Below, piece by piece: positions 17,212 to 26,985 of a stretch of 49,638 nucleotides of DNA. The notes below the pieces were generated by a model. It was not told the DNA's origin. It did no database searches and saw nothing but the letters and a program-made list of their open reading frames with translations. Each line of letters starts with the position of its first letter. The first letter of the stretch is position 1. This DNA is from CAZLMW01 sp964560875 (GTDB lineage: Bacteria > Myxococcota_A > UBA9042), in contig CAZLMW010000058.1 in assembly GCA_964560875.1 (NCBI GenBank), positions 1 through 49,638 on the forward strand. The letters are read 5' to 3'. The translations under genes were made by a program, and so were the position numbers.

Positions 17212-19940
17212 CTAGTCGTCCTCCTTGTTGGGGCCGTAGCCAAAGCCGAACTCGGCGTTGACGTTGATCTCGATGGCGTTGCGGAACAGCGAGTCGGGCC
17301 CGATGCCAAACGGCGTCAGAATTTCGCCGTTGAAGAAGATCATGTCCGAGAAGCGCCAGCGACCCTTCGCGATGAAGATGTCGTTGCCGCCGATCACGCC
17401 TTCGTCCGCCGGGTTACCGCCGAAGTCGAAGAGGTCGCCGATCGAGGAACGCGAACGCCGGTGGTACGTCAGCAGCCACTGGAACGGCCCGACATGCGGC
17501 ATCTCGAGGTGGAAGAAGAAGTTGTTGTCGCTGCCCAGGCCGGACGGGCCCTGCCGGTCGTTGACCTCCAGACCGATGGCCATCGCCCAGTAGTGGCTGG
17601 CTCGCCAGGACGCTTCGAAGTAGGCGCCCATGACCGGTTCGCCGTTGGGATTGCGACCGAGAACGCACTGCTGCTTGGTGTTGTTCGCGAGCGGGTACGC
17701 GCCCTTGGCGATGGTCGGACACGGGTGCTGCTGGAACTGGATCCGCTGGATCTCGTACATCGTGTCGAAGTAGCTCGGCAGGTAGTTGTTGTCGTATTGG
17801 CGCAGCTCGAGGCGGATGCGCAGCGCGTGAACCGGATCTTTGCCGAGGTTGAGCCGCAGCAGGTTGCCCCACGCCTTGCCCGATGAGCGAATCGCCTTGG
17901 TGCCGATGCTCTCCTTGTCCCAGAACATGTAGTCCTGGTCGGTCGGCAGCCCCGTCTCCAAGAAGCTCCAGTCGAAGTAGACCTTCCAATCGATCTGGTC
18001 GGTGTCGACAAGCTTGGCTTCGATCGACGTGCCGTAGCTCACGACCTGGGTATTGATGGTCTCGGGGTTGAAGTTGCTCTGGTTGACGGCGATCTCAGTC
18101 TCGTACTTTCCGTCGAGGTCGGCGTCGTCGAAGTCGAGCTTGTTGCGCATCGGCGCCTGGCGGTCGACGGTGAAGGTCGCCCCGACCGAGAAGCTGCGCA
18201 GGAAGTAGTTGCTGCGATCGATGACCGACAGCGGTTTGACGAACGCCAGCGCCGACACGATGTTCGGACCGGTGATGTCATTTGCGAAGATCTCGAAGCC
18301 GCCGTAGTCGAAGAACGCATCAAGCTCAGCCGAAACGCGGCGACGGTTCAGGTTCAGGTTCGGGTTGTAGCGCTTCATCACCGTGCCGTGGCCGATGCTG
18401 CTGGCTTTGAACCCGTTGACGTCGAAGTAGAGGTGCTCCTCTTTGCCGCCGAAGTTGATGTACCGAATGATACGCGCGTAGTCCTGCCACTGGTCCCAGT
18501 CTTCCGCGCGGATGGTGCCGATGCGCTTGCGGCCGGCTTCGGATGTCCAGCCGCGGTCGGGGCGGGTATCGAGCAGCTCGAGGCGCACGGGCAACGCGAA
18601 TGACATCGTGAAGTCGCGCTCGCCGAGCATGGTCGTGTAGTTAATCGCCGGGCGGACCTCGAGGTAGAAGATCTGACCGAGTCGCTGCGGGCCGATGACC
18701 AGGCCAAACCGGTTCTGCCAGGGAACAAGACCCGAAGCGCCGACGTTGGCCAGCTCGCCCTCAATGAAGCGGCGTTTGTGAAGCGGCGTGCGTTTGCTCT
18801 TGGCCGCGAGCTTCTTCTTCGCCTTCTTCTTGCCGCCTTTCGCGGTGCCCTTTGGGGCGATCCCCACGCCCTTTTTCGTGAGGTTAGCGCCCTTGCCGGG
18901 CGTCATGGCAACGTCGAGGCTCTTGGCGTCGCCGCCCGTCTTGGGGTTGCCCATGAGCTTGGCGGTTGTCTTGGACGCGCCGTCTTTCGCGCCGGCTTTG
19001 GCGGCGTCTTTGCCCCCGTCAGCGCCCTTTGCGGCAGCGGACGCCGTCTTGTTCACGGCAGCGCCGGCGGCGGCACCGGCAGCAGCCCCGACAGCCTTGT
19101 TCGTCGCGTCATCTTTTTTCGCGGCGGGCACGTCGGCTGCGGGTTTGGCAGCGGCAGTATTGCTGGCAGGGGCCGCGGGCTTGGATTCGGCCTTTTTGAC
19201 GGGCTCGGGCTTGGCAGCGGCGGCGGGCTTGGCGGCGGGAGCGGGCTTGGCGGCGGCAGCAGGTTTGGCGCCCGGAGCGGGTGCAGGCTTGGTCTGGGCA
19301 GGCTTGGTCTGGGCAGGCTTGGTCTGGGCAGGCTTGGTCTGGGCGGGCTTGGTCTGGGCAGGCTTGGTCTGGGCGGGCTTGGTCTGGGCAGGCTTGGTCT
19401 NNNNNNNNNNNNNNNNNNNNNNNNNNNNNNNNNNNNNNNNNNNNNNNNNNNNNNNNNNNNNNNNNNNNNNNNNNNNNNNNNNNNNNNNNNNNNNNNNNNN
19501 GCAGGCTTGGTCTGGGCGGGCTTGGTCTGGGCAGGCTTGGTCTGGGCGGGCTTGGGCGGGACCGGCTCGGCGACCGGCGGCGGCGCGCTTGCGCCCTTTT
19601 CGAGCTTGGCGAGCAGCTTCTTGGCGTACGGGGCGCTGCTGTGGTTGGGCGCCTTCTTGACGAACAAGGCGTACAGCTGCTTGGCGATCGGCACGTTGTT
19701 GCCGAGGTGAGCGCAACGCGCAGCGCCGTAGAGGTAGTCGGCATGCGAGCCATCGTGACCATACGCTTGCATGTACATCTGCTGGCACATCGACCACTTC
19801 TTCTTGCTGTACAGATCGCTGGCCTGTTTGGCGGCCGCCCGGGCTTTATCGGGCGCGGACTGTGCGGAAGACGTGGCGGGTGCGGCGAAGATAAAGCAAA
19901 GCGTCGCGGCGGCAAGCACGTAAGGGGCAATTCGGGTCAT
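17212..19940 (-). CDS. TPR-like/TKPAQ-repeat/outer-membrane barrel protein, interrupted by assembly gap
   Basis: Signal peptide MTRIAPYVLAAATLCFIFAA is followed by a TPR-like helical region (residues about 28-115, with YLYGAARCAHLG), then TKPAQ pentapeptide repeats, an Ala/Lys/Pro linker, and from about nt 18780 down to 17212 a long region of amphipathic strands ending NAEFGFGYG, typical of an outer-membrane barrel. The 100 N bases put the two halves in different frames as written. The flanking repeat phase predicts a true gap of 2+15n bases, which restores a single frame, so I treat both sides as one gene. The repeat linker may span the periplasm or peptidoglycan. Function unknown. Confidence 0.8.
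19286..19555 (-). repeat. 15-bp tandem repeat (TKPAQ) containing the N gap
   Basis: Seven full 15-bp units (GGCTTGGTCTGGGCA/G on the plus strand) lie before the gap and a partial eighth ends at 19400. Three full units and a partial lie after it. Each encodes Thr-Lys-Pro-Ala-Gln on the minus strand. The last base of the unit alternates A and G. Confidence 0.95.
19401..19500. other. Assembly gap (100 N)
   Basis: Exactly 100 undetermined bases inside the 15-bp repeat, so probably a placeholder of unknown true length. Left flank ends ...GGCTTGGTCT and right flank begins GCAGGCTTGG. Joining them in repeat phase requires GG plus whole units, that is 2+15n bases. Confidence 0.98.
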
Positions 19941-20103
19941 GGTGACAGCTCGTACGACGCAGTCAGGTCGATCGCATCGAGAGGTGGAACAGGACGGCGC
20001 GGATGCCGGCTATATGAAGCGCTGCGACATTAGCACGCAGCTTCGATCGGCCACAAGAAGCCGCAGGACCGGCGAAGACCGGCGGCGACAGCCCCGACAG
20101 AAC

Positions 20104-21654
20104 TCAGAGGGCGGAAATCGCACGATGGGCACACCGATGTGCGGCCTTTTCAGCGGCGGCCAGCGCCGTCTTCACCAGCGGACCGCGCGCTTTGCCGACG
20201 GGGAGGCCCCGGTAGTACAGGGCCACGTCGTTGCGGTCGAAGCCGTGCTTGGCGCACAGCGCTTTGCTGACGTTGAACAGGCAGTTGCGGCCATTCGGCT
20301 GGCCCATCAGGTAACCGGCCACCCGCTTGCTCGCGATCCACGACGCGTGCTTGTCGACAACGTCGCAGTTGCCCATCCGCTTGACCTCGCGGTCGAGCCA
20401 TCGCGCCAGGAAGAGGTCGGCGACGTGGCGGTGGCTGAACATCCATTCCTTGACGCCGGGAACCCGGGAAAACAACGCGGACTGCAGGATGCGCTCACAG
20501 GCGTATTTCTCGGCGGCGGTCGGCTTCTTGGGGTCCTTGGCCTGGCTCTCGAGGCAGCGCTCCCGGGTGAACTCGAGGTTCCAATCGCCGTCATCGCGGC
20601 CGTGCACGCGCACCATCTTGTCGACCGCGGACAGCGCGGCGGTCTGGTCCCAGTTCATCTGCGCGAGCTCCTTCTTGAGCCGCTCGCCGACGATTCGCTC
20701 GTGCACGGTCGCCAGGTTGCTCTGCAGGCCTCCGAGCTCGGTCTTCGGGTTGAACTTGCGCGCGAGGCGCTGCACCACCTGGATATCGCGGTACGTCGAC
20801 ATGTACGGCAGGTGGCACTGGCCGTGTTTGCGGTTTTGCTGGTCGAGCTTGTAGGTCGCGATGAACGCCTTGAGCCGGGCCTTCTCCGCGTCGTCTTCGG
20901 TGGTCCAATCCATGGTCGCTTTGGTCCGGCCGCAGGTCAGCTCGGGCAGCTCGACCAGGGCGTCCATGCCCTTGAGCCCGTAGTGCTCGCTAAACACCGC
21001 GGGGCGCGCGAAGACGACCAACTGCGCGTTCTTCTTGTAGCTGTCGCGGATGCCGACGACGTGCTCGACAACCTTGGCACGAATCGCCAGCGGGACCTCG
21101 TCGAGGGAATCGAGCAGCAGCAGGAACGAGCCCTTCTTCATCATCGCGCGGAATGAATCGCGCGCCGACTCGTCCTGGTCGATGTGGAGCTTGTGTTCAA
21201 GGGCGCCGAGCACCAGGTTTCCGCTCGACTTGTTCTCGGCGATTTGGGCCGCGACGTCGGCGGCGAGGTCGAGGCGGAACGTGGGCAGTTTGCCGCAAGC
21301 TTGCGCTTCGATGGCCTTGGCGAGCGTCGATTTGCCGACTCCACCGCGGGCCCGGACCAGCACAAAGCGGGCCTCACCGGTGACGAGACCGTCGACGAAG
21401 TCCACCTCGTCGAGCACCGCATGTTTGCCGCCGGGCAGCGGCTTGGTCCACCGGTAAACGGTGAGCCGCGGGGGGTTGTACTTCAGGTCATCGACGCGCT
21501 TGGCGTGACCGGCCGCGAGGTCCCGGCAGGTCGATGCGTAGGGCAGCTCCTTGTCGGAGACGTATTCCCACAAGGTCGATGGCCCACACGCGGTCGCGAC
21601 AAGACAAAGCAGGCCGATCCACCCGAGGGCGACGGCGGAAATTCGGTGGGGCAC
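20104..21654 (-). CDS. NACHT-like P-loop NTPase lipoprotein, paralogue 2
   Basis: Protein of 516 residues with a lipoprotein signal (lipobox VATAC, Cys23, followed by Gly-Pro). Walker A is GGVGKS (104-109) and Walker B LLLLDSLDE (Asp182, Asp185, Glu186). Downstream motifs PYMSTYRD, GERLKKELA and LFLARWLD match the paralogues. The mature part has exactly ten cysteines, at positions equivalent to the other two copies; the first lies 20 residues after the lipobox Cys and the second 12 after the Walker Lys. It starts 42 bp downstream of the stop of paralogue 3 in the same direction, so both are probably one operon. Role unknown; extracytoplasmic location is inferred from the signal and cysteines. 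Confidence 0.88.
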   Translation of the reverse strand: MPHRISAVALGWIGLLCLVATACGPSTLWEYVSDKELPYASTCRDLAAGHAKRVDDLKYNPPRLTVYRWTKPLPGGKHAVLDEVDFVDGLVTGEARFVLVRARGGVGKSTLAKAIEAQACGKLPTFRLDLAADVAAQIAENKSSGNLVLGALEHKLHIDQDESARDSFRAMMKKGSFLLLLDSLDEVPLAIRAKVVEHVVGIRDSYKKNAQLVVFARPAVFSEHYGLKGMDALVELPELTCGRTKATMDWTTEDDAEKARLKAFIATYKLDQQNRKHGQCHLPYMSTYRDIQVVQRLARKFNPKTELGGLQSNLATVHERIVGERLKKELAQMNWDQTAALSAVDKMVRVHGRDDGDWNLEFTRERCLESQAKDPKKPTAAEKYACERILQSALFSRVPGVKEWMFSHRHVADLFLARWLDREVKRMGNCDVVDKHASWIASKRVAGYLMGQPNGRNCLFNVSKALCAKHGFDRNDVALYYRGLPVGKARGPLVKTALAAAEKAAHRCAHRAISAL

Positions 21655-21695
21655 GGCTCGCTCCAGTCACAGAGTCCGGGTCGGTGAGAATATCG

Positions 21696-23339
21696 CTAGT
21701 TACCGACCGTTTTGTTGATGACCTCGAGCGACTCGAGGGCGCACTTGTCGTTGCCCTTCTCGGCCTCCCAGGCGCGGGCCTGCTCAACGATGAGCTGGCG
21801 CTTCTGGCCCCTGGGCAACCCCTTGATGACGTCTTCGAGGTGGTCGGCTTTGGCGTCTTTGCGACCGCAGAGCGCGCGCAATGTCTGCGGGAAACAACGC
21901 TGAACGAGTCGCTGGCCGACCATGAATCGCACGATTTTGGCGTTGCGCAGCAAGTCGAGGTGCTTGTCGATGACGGTGCAGTCGCCGGCGCCGGACCGAG
22001 CCAACTCGCCATTGAGCCAGCGAGCCTGGAAGAGCTGTTCGGTCAGCGGGTCCGCGAAGGCCCACGTGCCGGAATCGCCGATCTTGTTGCTGTTTTGGGT
22101 GAACAGGACGGACTGAAGCGCCTTTTCGCAGACCTGGCGGCGCCGCTGCTCGCTGCTGCCCTTCACGCCCGCGTCAACGGCCGTCCAACCATAGTCGGGG
22201 TCGATGCTCTTCTTGCAGTTGTCGATGCTGATGATGAGCTTGCCCGGTCCTTCCTTTTCCGCGTGGTAACGAACCATTCGGTCGATCATGTCGAGCGCTT
22301 CGCGACGGCTCCAGCCGAGCTTGGCGAGCTCCTTGCGCAACCGATCACCGACCAGGTGCTCGTGGGCGTCCGAGTAGCTCTCGATCGTGAACTTCTTGCC
22401 GGCCCCAAGCGCGAGCTTTCGCAGTACGAGGACGTCGCGGTACGTCGCCATGTAGGGGTAGAGGCACTGGTAGCCGAACTTGCCCTTGGCATCGAAGCCG
22501 TAGTCCTTGGCAAAGGCCCAAAAGCGCGACTCTTCGGACTGGTTCTTGCTGAGTTTGCCGACGAACTTCTCGGCTCGCTGGCACGTGATCGGCAGGATAT
22601 GCACAACGGTATCCATCAGCCCGAAGCCGTAATAGGGCACCAGCAGCGGCGGGCGCGCGAAAATGATGATCTGCAGCGTGTTCGGGTAGCGGTTGCGCAG
22701 CTTGGCGATGGCGAGCGCGACCTTGGCGCGCTTGATCAGGTCGACTTCCTCGATGGCGTCGGCGAGCAGGATCCAGCGCTGGCTGCGAAGCAACCGGTCG
22801 AGCTCAGCAAGGCCGTCCTGACCGCCGCCGATATGCAGCTTGCGGGCCAGCATCATCAGCAGCATCGCGTCTGTGCCCTGCACGTCGTATGCTGCGACGT
22901 CTTTGTTCAGGTCGAGCGAGAAGATTGGCACGGTCGAGCACGTCTGCGCGCGAATCGACTTGGCGAGCCGGGACTTTCCGAGGCCGCCGCGGGCGATGAC
23001 CATGCCGGTGCGCGTCTTGCCGCTGACGATTTGATCGACGAGCTCCTTTTCGCCGATCTTCTCACTCTTCGGTTTTTCGCCGATCCACTTCTCCACGTGA
23101 AACTCGGGCAGGAAGTAGCGGCCGCCGGCCAGGTCGCTGGAGTGTTTGTCGGTCGCCTTCTTGCAGTCGTTCTTGTAGGTGATCTCTTCGTGCGTATTGA
23201 GGTGCTCGAGCAACGTAGGCGTGCAACCTGTGCTGCTCATGGCAAGCGCGACCGTCGCAATGAACGATCCGATCACGAAGGCGGTGTGGCGCGGAGTTGC
23301 GGTTCGGTGCTCCGGCGAGGCGAGCAAACGTGCGGTCAT
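21696..23339 (-). CDS. NACHT-like P-loop NTPase lipoprotein, paralogue 3
   Basis: Protein of 547 residues. A long N-region precedes a hydrophobic stretch and lipobox SSTGC (Cys39). Walker A is GGLGKS (118-123). Walker B is divergent, WILLADAIEE (Asp194, Glu197, Glu198), with Glu in place of the usual second Asp. PYMATYRD, GDRLRKELAKLGW and LFQARWLN are shared with paralogue 2, its closer relative by eye. Ten mature cysteines match those of the other two copies. It is the first gene of the pair with paralogue 2 and is divergent from the esterase-like gene at 23502, with 162 bp between that I could not resolve into promoters. Confidence 0.87.
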   Translation of the reverse strand: MTARLLASPEHRTATPRHTAFVIGSFIATVALAMSSTGCTPTLLEHLNTHEEITYKNDCKKATDKHSSDLAGGRYFLPEFHVEKWIGEKPKSEKIGEKELVDQIVSGKTRTGMVIARGGLGKSRLAKSIRAQTCSTVPIFSLDLNKDVAAYDVQGTDAMLLMMLARKLHIGGGQDGLAELDRLLRSQRWILLADAIEEVDLIKRAKVALAIAKLRNRYPNTLQIIIFARPPLLVPYYGFGLMDTVVHILPITCQRAEKFVGKLSKNQSEESRFWAFAKDYGFDAKGKFGYQCLYPYMATYRDVLVLRKLALGAGKKFTIESYSDAHEHLVGDRLRKELAKLGWSRREALDMIDRMVRYHAEKEGPGKLIISIDNCKKSIDPDYGWTAVDAGVKGSSEQRRRQVCEKALQSVLFTQNSNKIGDSGTWAFADPLTEQLFQARWLNGELARSGAGDCTVIDKHLDLLRNAKIVRFMVGQRLVQRCFPQTLRALCGRKDAKADHLEDVIKGLPRGQKRQLIVEQARAWEAEKGNDKCALESLEVINKTVGN

Positions 23340-23501
23340 GGCGATGCGTCCTTGTCGTTGGCGCGTCTTTCTACCCTGCTACAAGGCCGCTTGTCACCAC
23401 CCGCACCCCGGTCCGGGGGCGCCAGATCCTCCGTGATTGGTTACGCTGACAGCGCTCGGCCGCGGGCCGCCAACATCGCGACTTCGTCGACGGGAACAAT
23501 C

Positions 23502-24755
23502 ATGCGCAATCACCTCTCTCCGATCCGGCTCGCGAGGCCATCCACGCGGGTGCTGGCGGCGCTGACGTGCCTGCTCCTTGTAGCCGCATGCGGCACCACA
23601 GATGTCGAGACAGGCGAGACGGACAACGACACGTCGTCGAGCGGCGCGGACACAGGGTCGACGTCAGCCGACGCAGGGAGCAACGGCGCGGGGAGCGACG
23701 GCGCAGGGAACGACGGCGCAGGGAGCAACGGCGCAGGGAACGACGGCGCAGGGAGCAAAGACTCGGCTTCGGCTTCGTCTGACGCGGGTGCAACGGGCCA
23801 GGATGTAGCCGCTCACGGCGACGCCGGCCCAGCGGACACGGCATCGAGCGCGCCGCCGACCGTTCACAAGTCCGCCAAGTACGCGGTTGAGACCAAGACA
23901 GCCGTCGTTTACGGCAAGGCCGTCGTGCAGGCCGCGTGGGGCAAGAAGAAGGGGCAGCAGATCGAGCTGAAGCTGGACACGTATGCGCCCAAAGGCCACG
24001 CCGGCGGTCTCAAGCCCGCGATGATCATGATCCACGGCGGCGGTTTCGTCGGCGGCAACCGCAAGAACGGCGCGATGGTGGCGCAATCCCGTTACCTGGC
24101 CGCACGCGGGTTCTTTGCGGCGTCCATCACCTACCGCCTCGCCGGCAGCGAAGGCCCGATCCCGGCTGTGTGGGCCGCGGCAGCTGCAGCCACGCCGATT
24201 CCGTCCATCGTCAAGGCGATGTACCTGGCCGGCCGCGACGCGAAGGCGGCGGTTCGATGGCTGCACGCCAACGCGACCAAGCTTGGGGTCGACCCCAACC
24301 ACATTGCGATCGGCGGCGGCTCGGCGGGCGCCTACACCGCGATTGGGGTGGGCATCTCGAAGCCATCGGACCTGCGCGACGAGCTGACGACCCAACAGGA
24401 TCCGACGCTTGCAACCACTCACTTGAAAGCGTCGGCGAAGATCAGCGCCATCATCGATTACTGGGGTGGAGACGGCATCTTGCAGGCGCTGTCCGTGACC
24501 GGCGACGGCAAATCGCGGTTCGACAAGAATGACCCGCCGCTGGCGATCATCCACGGGACGGCCGACCCGGTCGTCAAGTTTGCCGAAGCCACGAAGCTGA
24601 AAGAGGCCTACGAAAAGAGCGGCGCGCCATTCGTCTATCACCCGCTCAAGGGGGCTGGACACAGCGCGTGGAACGCCAAGATCAATGGCAAGACCCTCAA
24701 CGAGTTCGCTTTCGACTTCCTGGTCAAGCATCAGAAGCTCAAGGTCATCCCGTGA
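23502..24755 (+). CDS. Alpha/beta-hydrolase (HSL/carboxylesterase-type) lipoprotein
   Basis: Protein of 417 residues with lipobox LVAAC (Cys29). Residues about 32-125 are a low-complexity Ser/Gly/Asp/Ala linker including GSNGA repeats. The catalytic domain has the HGGGF oxyanion loop (His178), nucleophile motif GGGSAGA (Ser274), Asp355 in HGTADPVV and His387 in GAGHSAW, a complete triad of the hormone-sensitive-lipase/BD-FAE type. It is probably a surface-anchored esterase. The ATG at 23502 begins the signal peptide. Its TGA stop overlaps the GTG start of the next lipoprotein gene, indicating translational coupling. Confidence 0.9.
   Translation: MRNHLSPIRLARPSTRVLAALTCLLLVAACGTTDVETGETDNDTSSSGADTGSTSADAGSNGAGSDGAGNDGAGSNGAGNDGAGSKDSASASSDAGATGQDVAAHGDAGPADTASSAPPTVHKSAKYAVETKTAVVYGKAVVQAAWGKKKGQQIELKLDTYAPKGHAGGLKPAMIMIHGGGFVGGNRKNGAMVAQSRYLAARGFFAASITYRLAGSEGPIPAVWAAAAAATPIPSIVKAMYLAGRDAKAAVRWLHANATKLGVDPNHIAIGGGSAGAYTAIGVGISKPSDLRDELTTQQDPTLATTHLKASAKISAIIDYWGGDGILQALSVTGDGKSRFDKNDPPLAIIHGTADPVVKFAEATKLKEAYEKSGAPFVYHPLKGAGHSAWNAKINGKTLNEFAFDFLVKHQKLKVIP
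23676..23750 (+). repeat. 15-bp in-frame tandem repeat in esterase linker
   Basis: Five 15-bp units (GGGAGCAACGGCGCA and variants) encode GSNGA, GSDGA and GNDGA. They form part of the flexible tether between the lipid anchor and the catalytic domain. Confidence 0.93.
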
Positions 24756-26980
24756 CATCGATGCGCGTCGGTGGCTCGCGTCGCATTGCAAGCGCTGGCG
24801 TCTCTGTCCTCATCGCCACGCTCGCGGTCGGATGCAGCGATGACAGCCCGCAGTCGGCGTGTCCGCAGACGTTCGCGTCCGGGATCGGTGGCGCGGCAAA
24901 GGTCTCCAAGGCCCACGTGCAGAGCCCCCCGAAGTGGCGAACCTGGGCGTTTGCGCCCGAAGCATCTGCGATTCTCCCCGGCACCGGCAGCACGGCGCGC
25001 CACGACGTGACGACGTGGTGCAACGGCCAAACCGACCCCGCAGATCGACTCGCGGGCCTGACCATCGTCGCCCTGCCCGACGACCACGACGTGTGCCGCG
25101 TCGACGGCAAGTACAACCACGCCGACTTCCCGGTGGCTGCGGGTCGGCTACGGCGAACACCCGGCGGCGCCGACCTGGCCGCCTGGCGCATCGAGCCGCC
25201 GAAAAAACGCGCGGGCAAGTTCATCTCCGGCGGCCATGGGATCCGCCTCTGCCTCCCCGAGCGCAAGGCATACGCCGTGTACGTGCTCCGCGACGGGCGC
25301 CTCGAACACGTCGCACGTTTTGACGCCGCCAACGTGCAGCCCGGCAGCGGGCACCTCGTCCCGGGGTTGACCGTGCACGACATCCACCGCCCGACAATCA
25401 TCGCCCTCGCACCACTCGCAGCGGACGTGAGCTCGCTGCACAAAGCGCCGGACGGGATCGAGGCAGCGACGCTGCACGAAGACGCAATCATTCACGCCGA
25501 GATGACGCGTTATCCGGCTCCTGGCCGTCCCTTCGACGGCGCGCAGGACTTCGCGTACGGGCTGTCTGATTTCCAAAACCGTTGGGGACACAACCGCCAT
25601 TTCTGGTTTCTGCCCAGCGGCGCGGGCCACTCCAACGGGCCAAGCGGGGCAACCACGCCGATTCGGTTCGTCTGGCGGGTGGTTTCGGGCGACCGCGACA
25701 TCTACTTGAGTCGTATCTCCGGTGATCGCCTCAGCATCGAGCACACCAAGCTGCCACACCCAGCCGGCGCGGATGACGCGCTCGCCGCTGCGACGGGCGA
25801 CAAGGCCGGGGTCGTGTTCTGCCTGCTCATCCAGCGTGGTGACGGTGCGCCGCTGGCGACGCGGAAAGCCACGCTGCTCAAGGTGGACGCCAAGGGCAAC
25901 GAACTGCTGCGGCGCAAACTCGATAGCAGCGCGGGAGCCCATGGTCTGAACATCGTGCGTTTTTGGACCCCGACCATCCCGTGGTTCGCGGCCATGCGGC
26001 TATCCGGTGGCTCGCTGGCGCTGCAGCTTGCCCGCACGATGCACCAGGGTTCGGATGGGCTGACTCACCAGGGCGAGATTGGTGTGGTTTTCGCCGCTGA
26101 CACGCTCGATATTCGCAAACACCACGGCCAGCTGGCCGGGCATTCGCTGGGCAATCGCCTCGAGATCGGTCACGACGGTCGCTTCGTCTCGCTAAGCCTT
26201 GGCGACAACCAGCCGCGCGGCATCGTGCTCACACGCTACGACGACAAGACGCTGCAGCGACGGGTCGTTTACGCCTTCAAGACCATGCATGGCGCCGACT
26301 CGGCCAACCCCGCGGGGACGAAATTCCCGTACTACCGAGACGACGCGGCGGGCAAGCCGATGTACCGATGGAGCAACGACAACAACACCTACACCGAGCT
26401 CGGCGGCGTCATAACCAGCGCCCAGCACCACCTCGTGCTGTTCGCCGGGGAACGACCACCGCTCGCCAACGAAGCTGCGCTCAGCCAGCACAACGCAGCG
26501 CGCAATCTCGGGCTCGTGAAGGTCCGCCCCGACTTCGAAGCCGCCTCGAAGGTGACCGGCAAGACGTCGTGCGGCGCGGGCTTTGACAACGTGGTCACCG
26601 ACGACCTGGTCCTCGGCGCGGCAAACGCCAGCAAAGGCGGCTTCTACGATTTCCAGGGCGACTGGTGCGACCAGCGAACGACGGGGGTCACATGGCTGAC
26701 CGACTACAAGGGCGTCGACGAAAACGTCAGCCGTCTTGGCGCCCACAAGTTGGAAAACGGCCAGGTTCTCGTCACCTGGGAGCGCTGGTCCGCCGACGCG
26801 TTCCGCGACGCCTGGCTGTTGCGCCTCGACGCCGATGGCAAGCCGCTCAGCAAGCCGACGAAGCTACATCCGGCGGTCCGCTTGAGCCGCCGGGGTGACC
26901 GCGCGGTTGGCGGAGATCGCCTCGTGACGATCCGGGGACACGCCGGCGACCGGATGCTCGAACTTGTGCGGCTGAAGTGA
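24752..26980 (+). CDS. Large lipoprotein of unknown function
   Basis: Protein of 742 residues from GTG 24752, which overlaps the upstream TGA (GTGA) and has AAGG seven bases before it. An ATG three codons later is the alternative. The lipobox is LAVGC (Cys28). The mature protein has alternating short hydrophobic stretches and Gly/Asp turns across its length, suggestive of an all-beta or propeller fold. Scattered cysteines occur (for example WCNG, VCRVDG, LCLPERK, SCGAGF, WCDQ). I recognise no catalytic motif. Coupling to the esterase lipoprotein suggests a shared surface role. Confidence 0.8.
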   Translation: MTSMRVGGSRRIASAGVSVLIATLAVGCSDDSPQSACPQTFASGIGGAAKVSKAHVQSPPKWRTWAFAPEASAILPGTGSTARHDVTTWCNGQTDPADRLAGLTIVALPDDHDVCRVDGKYNHADFPVAAGRLRRTPGGADLAAWRIEPPKKRAGKFISGGHGIRLCLPERKAYAVYVLRDGRLEHVARFDAANVQPGSGHLVPGLTVHDIHRPTIIALAPLAADVSSLHKAPDGIEAATLHEDAIIHAEMTRYPAPGRPFDGAQDFAYGLSDFQNRWGHNRHFWFLPSGAGHSNGPSGATTPIRFVWRVVSGDRDIYLSRISGDRLSIEHTKLPHPAGADDALAAATGDKAGVVFCLLIQRGDGAPLATRKATLLKVDAKGNELLRRKLDSSAGAHGLNIVRFWTPTIPWFAAMRLSGGSLALQLARTMHQGSDGLTHQGEIGVVFAADTLDIRKHHGQLAGHSLGNRLEIGHDGRFVSLSLGDNQPRGIVLTRYDDKTLQRRVVYAFKTMHGADSANPAGTKFPYYRDDAAGKPMYRWSNDNNTYTELGGVITSAQHHLVLFAGERPPLANEAALSQHNAARNLGLVKVRPDFEAASKVTGKTSCGAGFDNVVTDDLVLGAANASKGGFYDFQGDWCDQRTTGVTWLTDYKGVDENVSRLGAHKLENGQVLVTWERWSADAFRDAWLLRLDADGKPLSKPTKLHPAVRLSRRGDRAVGGDRLVTIRGHAGDRMLELVRLK

Positions 26981-26985
26981 GCTTG

